Shown one piece after another: positions 35,385 through 45,051 of a stretch of 64,000 nt of DNA (its first letter is position 1; each line of letters starts with the position of its first letter). Made by a program: the position numbers and the translations under genes. This DNA comes from Acidobacteriaceae bacterium (GTDB lineage: Bacteria; Acidobacteriota; Terriglobia; Bryobacterales; Bryobacteraceae). The stretch lies in contig JADCJL010000172.1 of the NCBI GenBank assembly GCA_020247055.1, forward strand, positions 1 to 64,000. Reading direction: 5' to 3'. The notes beneath the pieces are model-generated. The model saw only the letters and a program-made list of their open reading frames with translations, was not told where the DNA came from and did no database searches.

Positions 35385-35406
35385 GGGGCCGCCGCTGAGC
35401 GGCCCC
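35385..35406 (+). other. 8-bp GC stem-loop between dnaK and dnaJ
   Basis: GGGGCCGC / GCGGCCCC with loop CGCTGA, in the 57-base gap. There is no T-run, so it is more likely an mRNA processing or stability element, or a partial attenuator, than a terminator. Confidence 0.55.
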
Positions 35407-35422
35407 GCCGCCGAGGTGTGCC

Positions 35423-36583
35423 ATGCCGGAACGCAAAGACTATTACGGCACCTTGGGTGTCGACAAGAAAGCATCGGAAGATGAGATCCGCAAGGCTTAC
35501 CGCCGCCTCGCCCGGAAGTATCATCCCGACCTCAACCCCGGCGACAAAGCCGCCGAAGACAAGTTCAAAACCGTCCAGGAAGCCTACGACATCCTGAGCG
35601 AGCCCAAAAAGCGCGCCATGTTCGACCAGTACGGCTTCTACTCCGATAGCGGCTTTCCCCCGGGCGGCCCCCCTCCCGGCAGCGGCCCCGGCATGGGCTT
35701 TGAGGGCTTCGACTTCTCCGATTTTGTCAACCAGCAGACCGGGCGTCGCTCCGCCCCCGGCGGCGACACCGGCGGCCGCTTCAGCGATATCTTCAGTCAG
35801 TTCTTCGGCGGCCGCTCCGGCGCCCCGCCCCAACAGCCCGAAAAAGGCGCCGATCTCGAATACACCCTCAACATCGACTTCTGGCAGGCCATTCGCGGCA
35901 CCCAGGTCCGCCTCAGCATCTCCCGCCAGGAGTCCTGCGCCACCTGCCACGGCTCCGGCTCGGCCGGCGGCAGCGTCGCCTCCTGCCCCGAGTGCAACGG
36001 TACCGGCCAGGTCAGCCAAACCGCCGGCGCCATGAAATTCAACCTCACCTGCACCCGCTGCAACGGCGCCGGACGCCTCCGCAACGTCTGTCCCTCCTGC
36101 CGCGGCGATGGCCGCGCCGCCCACCTGGATTCGGTCGAGGTCCGCCTCCCGGCCGGGGTCGCCGCCGGCTCCCGCCTGCGCGTCGCGGGGAAGGGAAATG
36201 CCGGGCGCATGGGCGGCCCCGCCGGCGATCTCTACATCACCGTCCGCGTCGAAGAGCACGCCTTCTTCAAACGCGACGGCGATACCATCGAAATCAAGGT
36301 CCCCGTCACCCTCCCCGAAGCCGTCCTCGGCGCCAAAATTGAGGTCCCCACCATCGACGGCCGCGCCATTCTCAAAATCCCCCAGGGCACCCAGAACGGC
36401 CAAAAGTTCCGCCTGCGCGAAAAGGGCGTCCCCAACTCCCGCAAAGACACCCGCGGCGACCAGATCGTCGAAGTCGTGCTCCAGGCCCCGCCCGCCAACG
36501 ACGAGCGCACCCGCGAACTCCTCCGCGAGCTCGCCGAGCAGTATCCGCCCGACCCCCGTAGCGAACTCTGGACCAAGGTATAA
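35423..36583 (+). CDS. dnaJ: Chaperone DnaJ (Hsp40), full type I
   Basis: 386 residues. J domain at residues ~5-70 with H34-P35-D36; a Gly/Phe/Pro-rich stretch at ~75-110 (GGPPPGSGPGMGFEGF); four zinc-finger repeats at ~170-235 (CATCHGSG, CPECNGTG, CTRCNGAG, CPSCRGDG); C-terminal beta-sandwich domains (GRMGGPAGDLYITVRVEEH, VPTIDGRAILKIPQGTQNGQKFRLREKG). It stimulates DnaK ATPase and delivers substrates. Start ATG with GGTGTGCC before it. 57 bases after dnaK. Confidence 0.97.
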   Translation: MPERKDYYGTLGVDKKASEDEIRKAYRRLARKYHPDLNPGDKAAEDKFKTVQEAYDILSEPKKRAMFDQYGFYSDSGFPPGGPPPGSGPGMGFEGFDFSDFVNQQTGRRSAPGGDTGGRFSDIFSQFFGGRSGAPPQQPEKGADLEYTLNIDFWQAIRGTQVRLSISRQESCATCHGSGSAGGSVASCPECNGTGQVSQTAGAMKFNLTCTRCNGAGRLRNVCPSCRGDGRAAHLDSVEVRLPAGVAAGSRLRVAGKGNAGRMGGPAGDLYITVRVEEHAFFKRDGDTIEIKVPVTLPEAVLGAKIEVPTIDGRAILKIPQGTQNGQKFRLREKGVPNSRKDTRGDQIVEVVLQAPPANDERTRELLRELAEQYPPDPRSELWTKV

Positions 36584-36602
36584 AGGTAGAGGCCCAAAGC
36601 CG

Positions 36603-37040
36603 ATGGCGAAACGCAACAAAGCTGCCTATATGATCTCGGCCGTGGCCGAGCAGTACAACCTCCACCCGCAAACCCTCCGCATGTACGAACGCGAGGGCCT
36701 CCTCAAGCCCTCCCGCAGCGACGGCAACACCCGCCTCTACACCGACGACGATATCGAACGCCTCGAAGTCATCCTCCAACTCACCCGCGAACTCGGCGTC
36801 AACCTCGCCGGCGTCGAAATCATCCTTAATATGCGCGAAAAAATGGAGGAGATGCAGCGGCAGATCGAACAGTTCGTCGCCTCGCTCAACTCGGAAATCG
36901 CTCAGCGCGTCCGCCACCCCGCCCCCGGCCCGGAGTCCCAGGCCCTCGTCCCCGTCATCAGTGTTTCCTCCCTCGTCCGCGTCGAAACAGAAGTCGCTCC
37001 CCCTGAATCCAAACCCCGCCGGAAGAAACTCACGCTCTAG
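36603..37040 (+). CDS. hspR: MerR-family heat-shock repressor HspR
   Basis: 145 residues from the ATG at 36603 (MAKRNKAAYMISAVAEQ). MerR-type winged helix: ISAVAEQYNLHPQTLRMYEREGLLKPSRSDGNTRLYTDDDIERLEVI, then a coiled-coil helix (ILNMREKMEEMQRQIEQFVASL) and a basic tail ending SKPRRKKLTL. HspR typically represses the dnaK operon at HAIR repeats using DnaK as co-repressor; position as third gene of dnaK-dnaJ fits. It starts 19 bases after dnaJ. A perfect HAIR site was not found upstream of dnaK, so the operator may be degenerate. Confidence 0.88.
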   Translation: MAKRNKAAYMISAVAEQYNLHPQTLRMYEREGLLKPSRSDGNTRLYTDDDIERLEVILQLTRELGVNLAGVEIILNMREKMEEMQRQIEQFVASLNSEIAQRVRHPAPGPESQALVPVISVSSLVRVETEVAPPESKPRRKKLTL

Positions 37041-37046
37041 CCCCGA

Positions 37047-37058
37047 TACAATAGGAGG
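37047..37058 (+). promoter_or_regulatory. -10-like TACAAT plus AGGAGG before nadE
   Basis: TACAAT (37047-37052) abuts AGGAGG (37053-37058), which is 4 bases before the ATG at 37063. CGATACAATA at 37044-37053 repeats that at 29711-29720. The gap after hspR is only 22 bases. Confidence 0.45.
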
Positions 37059-37062
37059 CTGA

Positions 37063-38712
37063 ATGCGGATTGCCTTGGGGCAGATCAATACCACGGTTGG
37101 CGACCTTGCCGGAAACGCCAGCATCATCATGCGCTACGCGCGGCGAGCCGCCGAAGGAGGCGCCGAAGCCGTCGTTTTCCCGGAACTTGCCCTCACCGGC
37201 TACCCGCCCCAGGACCTCCTCGAACGCCCCGCGTTCCTCGAAGCCGCCGAAGCCGAACTCCAGCGCCTCGCCGTCGAATCCGCCCCCCTGCGCATCGCCA
37301 TTCTCTGCGGCACCGCCGAAGTAGCCGACTCTACCGTCGGCAAGCGCGTCTGGAACTCGGCCGCCCTCCTCCAGCGCGGCAAAGTCCTCTTCCGCCAGCA
37401 CAAAATGCTGCTCCCCAACTACGACGTCTTCGACGAGCAGCGCTACTTCCGCCCCGCCGAAAGCCAGTCCCTCGCCACCATCGGCACCACCCCCGTCGCC
37501 ATCACCATCTGCGAAGACGCCTGGAACGACCAGCTCTTCTGGCAGAAACGCCTCTACCAGCGTGACCCCGTCGAAGAGCTCATCGGCGCCGGCGCCAAAG
37601 CCATCCTCTCCATCAACGCCTCCCCCTACCACCTCGGCAAACGCGCTCTCCGCGAGCAGATCTTCTCCGCCACCGCCCGCCGCTATCAAACCCCCCTCGT
37701 CTACGTCAATCAGGTCGGCGGCAACGATCAACTCGTCTTCGATGGCTCCAGCTTCGCCATGGACTCGACCGGCAAAGTCATCGCCGCCGCCTCCAGCTTC
37801 TCCGAAGAGCTCCTCTTCGCCAACCTCCATACCGGCACCGGCGACCTCCACCCCTCCCATCCCGACGAAATCGACGCCGTCTACGAAGCCCTCGTCCTCG
37901 GCACCCGCGACTACTTCCGCAAAACCGGCTTCCGCAAAGCCCTCCTCGGCCTGTCCGGCGGCATCGATTCCGCCCTCGTCGCCTGCCTCGCCGTCGAAGC
38001 CCTCGGCCGCGAAAACGTCACCGGCGTCGCCATGCCCGGACCCTACTCCTCGGACCACTCCCTCACCGACGCCCACGCCCTCGCCGCCTCCCTCGGCATC
38101 TCCTGCCCCACCGTCTCCATCAACCAAGCCTACGCCGCCATGCTCGATACCCTCGGCCCCGTCTTCGCCGGCGCTCCCCCCGACGTCACCGAAGAAAACC
38201 TCCAATCCCGCCTCCGCGGCCTCACCCTCATGGCCCTCTCCAACAAAACCGGCGCCCTCGTGCTCACTACCGGCAACAAAAGCGAAACCGCCGTCGGCTA
38301 CGCCACCCTCTACGGCGACATGTGCGGCGGCCTCGCCGTCATCAGCGACATCCCCAAAACCCAGGTCTACGACCTCTGCCGCGTCGCCAACCGCCGCCTC
38401 GCCAACGCCATCCCGGAATCCGTCTTCGTCAAGCCCCCCTCAGCCGAACTCCGCCCCGACCAGAAAGACTCCGACTCCCTGCCCGAGTACCCCGTCCTCG
38501 ACGCCATCCTCGCCCTCTACGTCGAACAGATGGTCTCCCCCGCCCGCATCGCCGAAAAGCTCAACCTCCCGCTCACCCTCGTCCGCGACGTCACCCGAAA
38601 AGTGGATCGAAACGAATACAAGCGCCAACAGGCCGCGCCCGGCCTCAAAGTAACCACCAAGGCCTTCGGCTTCGGCCGCCGCCTTCCCATCGCCCAGGGG
38701 TACAGCGAATGA
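37063..38712 (+). CDS. nadE: Glutamine-dependent NAD+ synthetase
   Basis: 549 residues. The N-terminal nitrilase/glutaminase domain (to ~265) has the Glu-Lys-Cys triad in VVFPE41LALTG, RQHKMLLPNY and TICEDAW. The C-terminal PP-loop synthetase has L-S-G-G-I-D-S-A-L and LTTGNKSETAVGYATLYGD. It makes NAD+ from nicotinate adenine dinucleotide, ATP and ammonia channelled from glutamine. Final step of NAD synthesis; cytoplasmic. Stop overlaps the next ATG (ATGA). Strongly C-ending codons. Confidence 0.95.
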   Translation: MRIALGQINTTVGDLAGNASIIMRYARRAAEGGAEAVVFPELALTGYPPQDLLERPAFLEAAEAELQRLAVESAPLRIAILCGTAEVADSTVGKRVWNSAALLQRGKVLFRQHKMLLPNYDVFDEQRYFRPAESQSLATIGTTPVAITICEDAWNDQLFWQKRLYQRDPVEELIGAGAKAILSINASPYHLGKRALREQIFSATARRYQTPLVYVNQVGGNDQLVFDGSSFAMDSTGKVIAAASSFSEELLFANLHTGTGDLHPSHPDEIDAVYEALVLGTRDYFRKTGFRKALLGLSGGIDSALVACLAVEALGRENVTGVAMPGPYSSDHSLTDAHALAASLGISCPTVSINQAYAAMLDTLGPVFAGAPPDVTEENLQSRLRGLTLMALSNKTGALVLTTGNKSETAVGYATLYGDMCGGLAVISDIPKTQVYDLCRVANRRLANAIPESVFVKPPSAELRPDQKDSDSLPEYPVLDAILALYVEQMVSPARIAEKLNLPLTLVRDVTRKVDRNEYKRQQAAPGLKVTTKAFGFGRRLPIAQGYSE

Positions 38713-41207
38713 GAACTTTCCTCTTCACCCTCGGCGGCACCCTCCTTGCCGCCTTCCTCCTCGTCTCCCAGTCCGGCGTCACCGAACGCGTCGGCCCCCG
38801 GCCCGATGGCGCTTTCCTCCTCAACAGCGGCGCCCTCCTCACCCCCGCCGGCCGCCAGCAGGCCACCGACACCTTCCCCATGGCCTCCGCCCTGTCGCCC
38901 GACAAGCGCTGGCTCCTTGTCCTCCACGGCGGCTATAATCCCCCCGCCGTCGTCGTCTTCGACGCCCAGTCCATGGCCGAAAAAAGCCGCGTCAACCTCC
39001 CCGACGCCTGGCTCGGCCTCACCTTCTCCCCCAACGGCAAAATGGTCTACGTCGGCGGCGGCAGCCAGGCCAACGTCCACGAACTCAGCTTCGACCCCAC
39101 CGCCGGCGCCCTCCAACTCCTCCGCTCCATGCCCATCGTCCCCGCCGCCGACCGCAAACACACCGACTTCATCGGCGACGTCGCCCTCTCCCCCGATGGC
39201 CGCCTCGTCTACGCCGCCGCCCTCTTCCAAAACGCCGTCCACGTCATCAACCCCCAGTCCGGCCGCGTCATCGAAACCTGGAAAACCGGCCGCCGCCCCT
39301 ATCGCATCCTCTTCCACCCCGACGGCCAAAGCTTCTTCGTCTCCCACTGGGCCGACGCCTCCGTCGGCCACTACGCCGCCAATACCGGCGTCCGCCTCGC
39401 CCTCCTCCGCGCCAGCCAGCACCCCACCGACATGCTCTGGAGCAGCCGCCAGCCCGACGCCGACGAAGGCGACGCCCCCAAACTCGCCGGCCGCCTCTTC
39501 GTCACCAACGGCAACGCCAACTCCGTCACCGTCATCGGCGTCAACGACAGCAACACCGCCACGCCTCTTGAATCCATCAACGTCTCCCTCTCCCCCGAAC
39601 AGCCCGCCGGCATGACCCCCAGCGCCCTCGCCCTCAGCCCCGACCAGAAGCAGCTCTACGTCGTCTGCTCGGACGCCAACGCCGTCGCCGTCGCCGACAT
39701 CAGCCGCCTCCGCAGCCGCGTCCGCGGCTTCATCCCCACCGGCTGGTACCCCCTCGCCGCCCGCGCCCTCGACTCCCAACTTCTCGTCTTCAATGGCCGC
39801 GGCCCCCGCAGCTACCCCAACCCTAAAGGGCCCAACCCCACCCTCCGCCCCGCCCCCGTCCACCAGGGCAACGTCGCCGTCGAATACGTCGGCCGCCTCC
39901 AGCGCGGCTCGGTCTCCCTCATCCCCCCCTTCGACGACGACCAGCTCGAAAAATGGACCACCGCCGTCCGCCAAAATCTCCCCTACGAAGACCGCCGCCT
40001 CTTCCTCGCCCACTCCAACACCACCCTCGCCCCCATCCTCCCCGTCCGCCCCGGCGACCCCTCCCGCCTCGAACACGTCATCTACATCGTCAAGGAAAAC
40101 CGCACCTACGACCAGGTCCTCGGCGACCTCGGCAAAGGCAACGGCGACCCCTCCCTCACCCTCTTCCCCGAACGCGTCAGCCCCAACCACCACAAACTCG
40201 CCCGCGAGTTCGTCCTCCTCGACAACTTCTACGTCTCCGCCGACGTCTCCGCCGACGGCCACAACTGGACCACCGCCGGCATCGCTCCCGACTACGTCCA
40301 GCGCATGTGGCCCAACAGCTACGCCGGCCGCCGCAAGCACTACGACTACGAAGGCGGTGAACCCGCCGCCCTGCCCCCCGCCGGCTACCTCTGGAACAAC
40401 GCCCTCGCCGCCGGACGCACCGTCCGCAACTACGGCTACTTCGTCGACAATAACCCGCTCAAGGACGTCACCGGCTCCACCCCCCACGTCAAACTCGTCC
40501 GCGACCCCGCCCTCCTGCCCCACACCCATCGCTCCTACCGCGGCTTCGACATGGACTACCCCGACGTCGAACGCGCCAAAACCTTCCTCGCCGATCTCGC
40601 CAACCTCGAAGCCTCCGCCAAGTTCCCCCACCTCTCCGTCGTCCGCCTCGGCAACGATCACACCAGCGGCCTCGCCGCCGGCAAAATCTCCCCCCTCGCC
40701 GCCATGGCCGACAACGACTACGCCCTCGGCCTCATCGTCGAAGGTCTCTCGAAAAGCAAATTCTGGGAGAAAATGGCCATCTTCGTCATCGAAGACGACG
40801 CTCAGAACGGCCCCGACCACGTCGACTCCCATCGCTCCCCCGCCTTCGTCATCTCCCCCTACACCAAACGCGGCGCCATCGACAGCTCGTTCTACAACAC
40901 CACCTCCATGCTCCGCACCATCGAACTCATCCTCGGCATCCGCCCCATGACCACCTTCGATGCCGGCGCCCGCCCCATGACCGGAGCCTTCCAGCTCACC
41001 CCCAACGTCAGCGCCTACTCCGCCGAAAAGCCCCGCTACCCCCTCGATGAACGCAACCCCGGCCAGGGCGCCCTCGCCGCCCGCTCCGCCCGCATGGACT
41101 TCGACGAAGCCGACGAAATCGACGACGACGAACTCAACGCCATCCTCTGGGCCGCCCTCAAAAAGACCCCCTACCCCGTCCCCGTGCGCAGCTACTTCGG
41201 AAAGTAA
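38709..41207 (+). CDS. YncE-like beta-propeller fused to an alkaline-phosphatase-like phosphoesterase, secreted
   Basis: 832 residues from the ATG overlapping the nadE stop; the longer frame upstream is noise. Signal peptide MRTFLFTLGGTLLAAFLLVS. Residues ~50-430 form a YncE/surface-layer propeller (SPDKRWLLVLHGGY, SPNGKMVYVGGGSQANV, SPDGRLVYAAALF, HPDGQSFFVSHWADASVGHY). Residues ~450-830 match the phosphoesterase / phospholipase-C-like family: HVIYIVKENRTYDQVLGD, FVLLDNFYVSADVSADGHNW, IEDDAQNGPDHVDSHRSP and ISPYTKRG, holding the metal ligands. Family members hydrolyse phospho-esters outside the cytoplasm; the substrate is not known. 5 bases before the GH57 gene. Confidence 0.9.
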   Translation: MRTFLFTLGGTLLAAFLLVSQSGVTERVGPRPDGAFLLNSGALLTPAGRQQATDTFPMASALSPDKRWLLVLHGGYNPPAVVVFDAQSMAEKSRVNLPDAWLGLTFSPNGKMVYVGGGSQANVHELSFDPTAGALQLLRSMPIVPAADRKHTDFIGDVALSPDGRLVYAAALFQNAVHVINPQSGRVIETWKTGRRPYRILFHPDGQSFFVSHWADASVGHYAANTGVRLALLRASQHPTDMLWSSRQPDADEGDAPKLAGRLFVTNGNANSVTVIGVNDSNTATPLESINVSLSPEQPAGMTPSALALSPDQKQLYVVCSDANAVAVADISRLRSRVRGFIPTGWYPLAARALDSQLLVFNGRGPRSYPNPKGPNPTLRPAPVHQGNVAVEYVGRLQRGSVSLIPPFDDDQLEKWTTAVRQNLPYEDRRLFLAHSNTTLAPILPVRPGDPSRLEHVIYIVKENRTYDQVLGDLGKGNGDPSLTLFPERVSPNHHKLAREFVLLDNFYVSADVSADGHNWTTAGIAPDYVQRMWPNSYAGRRKHYDYEGGEPAALPPAGYLWNNALAAGRTVRNYGYFVDNNPLKDVTGSTPHVKLVRDPALLPHTHRSYRGFDMDYPDVERAKTFLADLANLEASAKFPHLSVVRLGNDHTSGLAAGKISPLAAMADNDYALGLIVEGLSKSKFWEKMAIFVIEDDAQNGPDHVDSHRSPAFVISPYTKRGAIDSSFYNTTSMLRTIELILGIRPMTTFDAGARPMTGAFQLTPNVSAYSAEKPRYPLDERNPGQGALAARSARMDFDEADEIDDDELNAILWAALKKTPYPVPVRSYFGK

Positions 41208-41212
41208 CCCGC

Positions 41213-43228
41213 ATGGCCCAAATCGATCTCTGCTTCGTCTGGCACATGCACCAGCCTTTCTATAAGGATCTGGTCACCGGCGAATACAAACTGCCCTGGA
41301 CCCGCCTCCACGGCCTCAAAGACTACTACGGCATGGTGGAGATCCTCGCCGCCTTCCCCTCCGTCCACCAGACCTTCAACCTCGTCCCCTCCATGGTCGC
41401 CCAGCTCGACGAGTACGCCGCCGGCGCCGCCGAAGATCCCTTCCTCCGCCTCGCCCTCAAGCCCGCCGAAGAGCTCACCGACGCCGACCAAGCCTTTCTC
41501 CTCCGCTACTTCTTCCAGGCCAACCTCTCCCGGATGGTCTACCGCTACCCCCGCTACGGCGAACTCTACGAACTCAGCCTCAAAGCCGGCCGCTTCTTCG
41601 GCGTCCAGGAGTTCCGCGACCTGCAAATCCTCTCCCAAATCGCCTGGTTCGACGAAATCTTCCTCGCCGCCGACCCGGAAATTCGCGATCTGGTGGCCAA
41701 AGGCCGCCACTTCTCCCTCGCCGACCAGAAACTCATGGGTCGCAAACAGCTCGAAATCCTCGGCCAGGTCGTCCCCGTCTACGCCAAATACGCCGCCACC
41801 GGCCAGATCGAAGTCTCCACCACCCCCTACTACCACCCCATTCTCCCCCTCCTGTGCGACTCCGATATCGCCGCCGTCGCCCACCCCCACGTCCCCCTCC
41901 CCACCCCCTTCCGCTACCCCGAAGACGCCCGCCACCAGCTCCTCACCGCCCGCGACTACATGCAGAAGCGGCTCCACCTCACCCCCCGCGGCCTCTGGCC
42001 CTCGGAAGGCTCCGTCTCTGACGAAGCTCTCCTGCTCGCCGCCGACTGCGGCTTCGAATGGTTCGCCACCGATAACGGCGTCCTCGCCCGCACCCTCGGC
42101 CGCGCCGCCGGCGCCGCCGAAACCTACCGCCCCTACCTCTGGCAGCACCAGGGCCGCCAGCTCCACTGCCTCTTCCGCGATCACTACCTCAGCGACCTCG
42201 TCGGCTTCGTCTACTCCAAAATGGGCCCCGAAGAGGCCGCCGACCACTTCCTCGGCCGCATCCGCGAAAACTGCAACGGCCGCGACTCCCTCGTCCCCAT
42301 CATCCTCGACGGCGAAAACGCCTGGGAGTACTTCCCCGAAAGCGGCCGCGAATTCCTCCGCCAGCTCTACGCCCGCATCGAAGCCGACCCCGAAATGCGC
42401 GCCGTCACCGTCAGCGAAGGCCTCGCCCGCCACCCCGCCCACACCCTCGACCGCATCTTCCCCGGCTCCTGGATCAACGCCAACTTCGATATCTGGATCG
42501 GCGCCGACGAAGACAACCGCGCCTGGGAGTATCTCCGCCTCGCCCGCGCCGCCTTCGACCAGCACAAAGACAAGGTCTCCTCCGCTCAGCGCGACCTCGC
42601 CTACGAAGAGATCCTCATCGCCGAAGGCAGCGACTGGTGCTGGTGGTACGGCCCCGAACACGAATCCGCCAACCGCACCGAGTTCGATCAACTCTTCCGC
42701 GACCACCTCGCCAACGTCTACCGCGCCCTCGAACTCCCGCCCCCCGCCGAACTCGCCCGCCCCATCCTCCGCCTCGAGTTCCTCGAACACCACCACCTCC
42801 CCACCACCCACATCGAACCCACCCTCGACGGCCAGGTCTCCAGCTACTTCGAATGGATGGGCGCCGGCGAGTATCACATCGACCAACGCCAGGGCGCCAT
42901 GCACGGTGGCCGCGTCGGCCTCCAGCAGCTCTACTACGGCACCAACGGCCGCGAAATCTTCCTCCGCTTCGACTTCGACACCCTCCCCGACTGCTCCCAC
43001 CTCGAAATTCGCGTCAAATCCGGCCCTGCCGAGGTCTCGCTCCCCCCCGGCCGCTTCGCCGTCGGCCGCATCGTCGAAGCCGCCGTCCCCCTCGCCAGCC
43101 TCGCCCTCGCCCCCGGCGCCCTCGTCCGCTTTCAAGTCTTCCTCTGGCTCTCCGGACTCCCCGTCGAATCCCTCCCCCGCCAGGGCACCTTCGAATTGGA
43201 TACCCTTACCCACAAAGACTGGAACTGA
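41213..43228 (+). CDS. Glycoside hydrolase family 57 (alpha-amylase/amylopullulanase-like)
   Basis: 671 residues without a signal peptide. GH57 signatures: LCFVWHMHQPFYKD, GLWPSEGSVSDEALLLAADCGFEWFATDNGV (nucleophile Glu in W-P-S-E), and ILDGENAWEYFPESGREFL (acid/base Asp). TTPYYHPILPLLCDS is also typical. The C-terminal ~200 residues are beta-rich. GH57 enzymes act on alpha-1,4/1,6-glucans in the cytoplasm (glycogen debranching or branching). It sits 5 bases after the phosphoesterase and 7 before the hydroxyproline genes, an odd place for a glucan enzyme. Confidence 0.92.
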   Translation: MAQIDLCFVWHMHQPFYKDLVTGEYKLPWTRLHGLKDYYGMVEILAAFPSVHQTFNLVPSMVAQLDEYAAGAAEDPFLRLALKPAEELTDADQAFLLRYFFQANLSRMVYRYPRYGELYELSLKAGRFFGVQEFRDLQILSQIAWFDEIFLAADPEIRDLVAKGRHFSLADQKLMGRKQLEILGQVVPVYAKYAATGQIEVSTTPYYHPILPLLCDSDIAAVAHPHVPLPTPFRYPEDARHQLLTARDYMQKRLHLTPRGLWPSEGSVSDEALLLAADCGFEWFATDNGVLARTLGRAAGAAETYRPYLWQHQGRQLHCLFRDHYLSDLVGFVYSKMGPEEAADHFLGRIRENCNGRDSLVPIILDGENAWEYFPESGREFLRQLYARIEADPEMRAVTVSEGLARHPAHTLDRIFPGSWINANFDIWIGADEDNRAWEYLRLARAAFDQHKDKVSSAQRDLAYEEILIAEGSDWCWWYGPEHESANRTEFDQLFRDHLANVYRALELPPPAELARPILRLEFLEHHHLPTTHIEPTLDGQVSSYFEWMGAGEYHIDQRQGAMHGGRVGLQQLYYGTNGREIFLRFDFDTLPDCSHLEIRVKSGPAEVSLPPGRFAVGRIVEAAVPLASLALAPGALVRFQVFLWLSGLPVESLPRQGTFELDTLTHKDWN

Positions 43229-43235
43229 ACAACTT

Positions 43236-44162
43236 ATGAACGTCTCCTGGCACGGCGTCTACCCCGCCCTCACCACCCAATACCACCCCGACCTGTCCGT
43301 CAACCTCCCCGCCACCGCCGCGCACCTTGAAAAACTCATCGCCTCCGGCATCCACGGCGTCATCCTCCTCGGCAGCGTCGGCGAAAACACCGCCCATGAA
43401 TATGAAGAAAAATTAATTATCCTGCGCGAGTTGAAAGCCGTCGTCGCCGGCCGCATCCCCGTCCTCTCCGGCGTCGCCGAAAACACCACCATGGTCGCCG
43501 CCCGCTTCGCCCGCGACTGCGAAAAGCTCGGTCTCGACGGCCTCATGGTCCTCCCCGCCATGATCTACAAAGCCGACCGCCGCGAAGCCATCGCCCACTT
43601 CCGCACCGTCGCGCAGTCGAGCGGTCTGCCCGTGATGATCTACAACAACCCCCCGGCCTACTACGTTGACATGCCCCCGGACGCCTTCGTCGAACTCGCC
43701 GAAGAGCCCACCATCGTCGCCATCAAGGAGTCCTCGGACAACGTCCGCCGCATCACCGACCTCCGCAACGCCGTCGGCCGCCGCTTCATTTTGTTCAGCG
43801 GGGTGGACGACCTGGTCCTCGAAAGCGCCCTGCTCGGCGCCGAAGGCTGGGTCTCCGGCCTCGTCAACGCTTTCCCGGACGAGAACCGCGTCCTCTGGCA
43901 GTTATCCCAACAGGGCCGCTGGGCCGAGGCTCGCGAGCTCTACCAGTGGTACACCCCGCTCCTCCACCTCGACACGAAGATCAAGCTCGTCCAGTACATC
44001 AAGCTCTGCATGGCCGAAGTCGGCCTCGGCTCGGAACTCACTCGCCCGCCCCGCCTCCCCATCGCCGGCGCCGAAAGAGAGGAGGTGCTCGGCATCATCC
44101 GCCACGCCCTCGCTAATCGCCCGGACCTCGCCCGCTACGCGCCCCCCCATGCCAACGATTGA
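43236..44162 (+). CDS. DapA-family lyase, probable 1-pyrroline-4-hydroxy-2-carboxylate deaminase
   Basis: 308 residues from the ATG at 43236. DapA/NAL fold: [59 protein letters not shown] (catalytic Tyr) and [13 protein letters not shown] (Schiff-base Lys in A-I-K-E). By family alone it could be any aldolase/lyase. Because the next four genes encode hydroxyproline epimerase and the three-part D-hydroxyproline dehydrogenase, it most likely opens and deaminates pyrroline-4-hydroxy-2-carboxylate to 2-oxoglutarate semialdehyde. The 3' end overlaps the epimerase by 14 bases. Confidence 0.85.
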   Translation: MNVSWHGVYPALTTQYHPDLSVNLPATAAHLEKLIASGIHGVILLGSVGENTAHEYEEKLIILRELKAVVAGRIPVLSGVAENTTMVAARFARDCEKLGLDGLMVLPAMIYKADRREAIAHFRTVAQSSGLPVMIYNNPPAYYVDMPPDAFVELAEEPTIVAIKESSDNVRRITDLRNAVGRRFILFSGVDDLVLESALLGAEGWVSGLVNAFPDENRVLWQLSQQGRWAEARELYQWYTPLLHLDTKIKLVQYIKLCMAEVGLGSELTRPPRLPIAGAEREEVLGIIRHALANRPDLARYAPPHAND

Positions 44163-45051
44163 CGTCATCGACTCCCATACCGGCGGCGAACCCACCCGCC
44201 TCGTCATCGCCGGCGGCCCCGACCTCGGCTCCGGCTCCATGGCCGAACGTCTGGCTTCGTTTCGCAAAACGCACGATCGCTTCCGCGCCGCCGTCGTCAA
44301 CGAGCCCCGCGGCTCCGACGTCCTCGTCGGCGCCCTGCTCTGCGCACCCGTCGACCCCACCTGCGCCGCCGGCGTCATCTTCTTCAATAACGTCGGCTAC
44401 CTCGGCATGTGCGGCCACGGCGCCATCGGCCTGGTCGCCTCCCTGGCCTACCTCGGCCGCATCTCCCCCGGCCGGCACCGCCTCGAAACCCCGGCCGGCG
44501 AAGTCGCCGCCACCCTCCACCCCGACGGCTCGGTAACCATCGCCAACGTCCCCAGCTACCGCGCCGCCCAAACCGTCGTCGAAGTCGCCGGCGTCGGCCT
44601 CGTCGCCGGCGACATCGCCTGGGGCGGCAACTGGTTCTTCCTCTCCCACTGCCCCGGCCTCGGTCCCGTCGACGCCCTGACTGACTACGCCTGGGCCCTC
44701 CGCCAGGCCGTCAACGCCCAGGGCTACCCCGAAGTCGACCACGTCGAACTCTACGACGGCAACCGCAACTTCGTCCTCTGCCCCGGCAAAGCCTACGACC
44801 GCTCCCCCTGCGGCACCGGCACCAGCGCCAAACTCGCCTGCCTCGCCGCCGACGGCCATCTCGCCCCCGGCGAAGTCTGGGTCCAGGAAAGCATCATCGG
44901 CAGCCGCTTCCACGCCACCTACGAAGCCGCCGGCGACCGCATCCTCCCCTCCATCACCGGCACCGCCTTCGTCACCGCCGAAGCCCGCCTGCTTATCGAC
45001 GACCGCGACCCCTTCGCCTGGGGCTTCGGCCCGCCCCCCGCAACACCGTGA
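44149..45051 (+). CDS. 4-hydroxyproline 2-epimerase (proline racemase family)
   Basis: 300 residues. Starts [19 protein letters not shown]. The two catalytic cysteines lie in M-C-G-H-G (residue ~86) and S-P-C-G-T-G-T-S (residue ~226). The second Cys as in true racemases and epimerases, plus the adjacent dehydrogenase genes, favour trans-4-L-hydroxyproline to cis-4-D-hydroxyproline epimerisation over proline racemisation. No signal peptide. GTGA overlap with the FAD subunit gene. Confidence 0.9.
   Translation: MPTIDVIDSHTGGEPTRLVIAGGPDLGSGSMAERLASFRKTHDRFRAAVVNEPRGSDVLVGALLCAPVDPTCAAGVIFFNNVGYLGMCGHGAIGLVASLAYLGRISPGRHRLETPAGEVAATLHPDGSVTIANVPSYRAAQTVVEVAGVGLVAGDIAWGGNWFFLSHCPGLGPVDALTDYAWALRQAVNAQGYPEVDHVELYDGNRNFVLCPGKAYDRSPCGTGTSAKLACLAADGHLAPGEVWVQESIIGSRFHATYEAAGDRILPSITGTAFVTAEARLLIDDRDPFAWGFGPPPATP

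Noticed and set aside
38517..40832. 771-codon minus-strand frame opposite the phosphoesterase
   Set aside because: Composed of Val/Gly/Asp/Glu/Ala only, no motif; a shadow of the strong plus-strand gene.
41192..43213. 673-codon minus-strand frame opposite GH57
   Set aside because: Same composition bias; the GH57 active-site motifs are on the plus strand.
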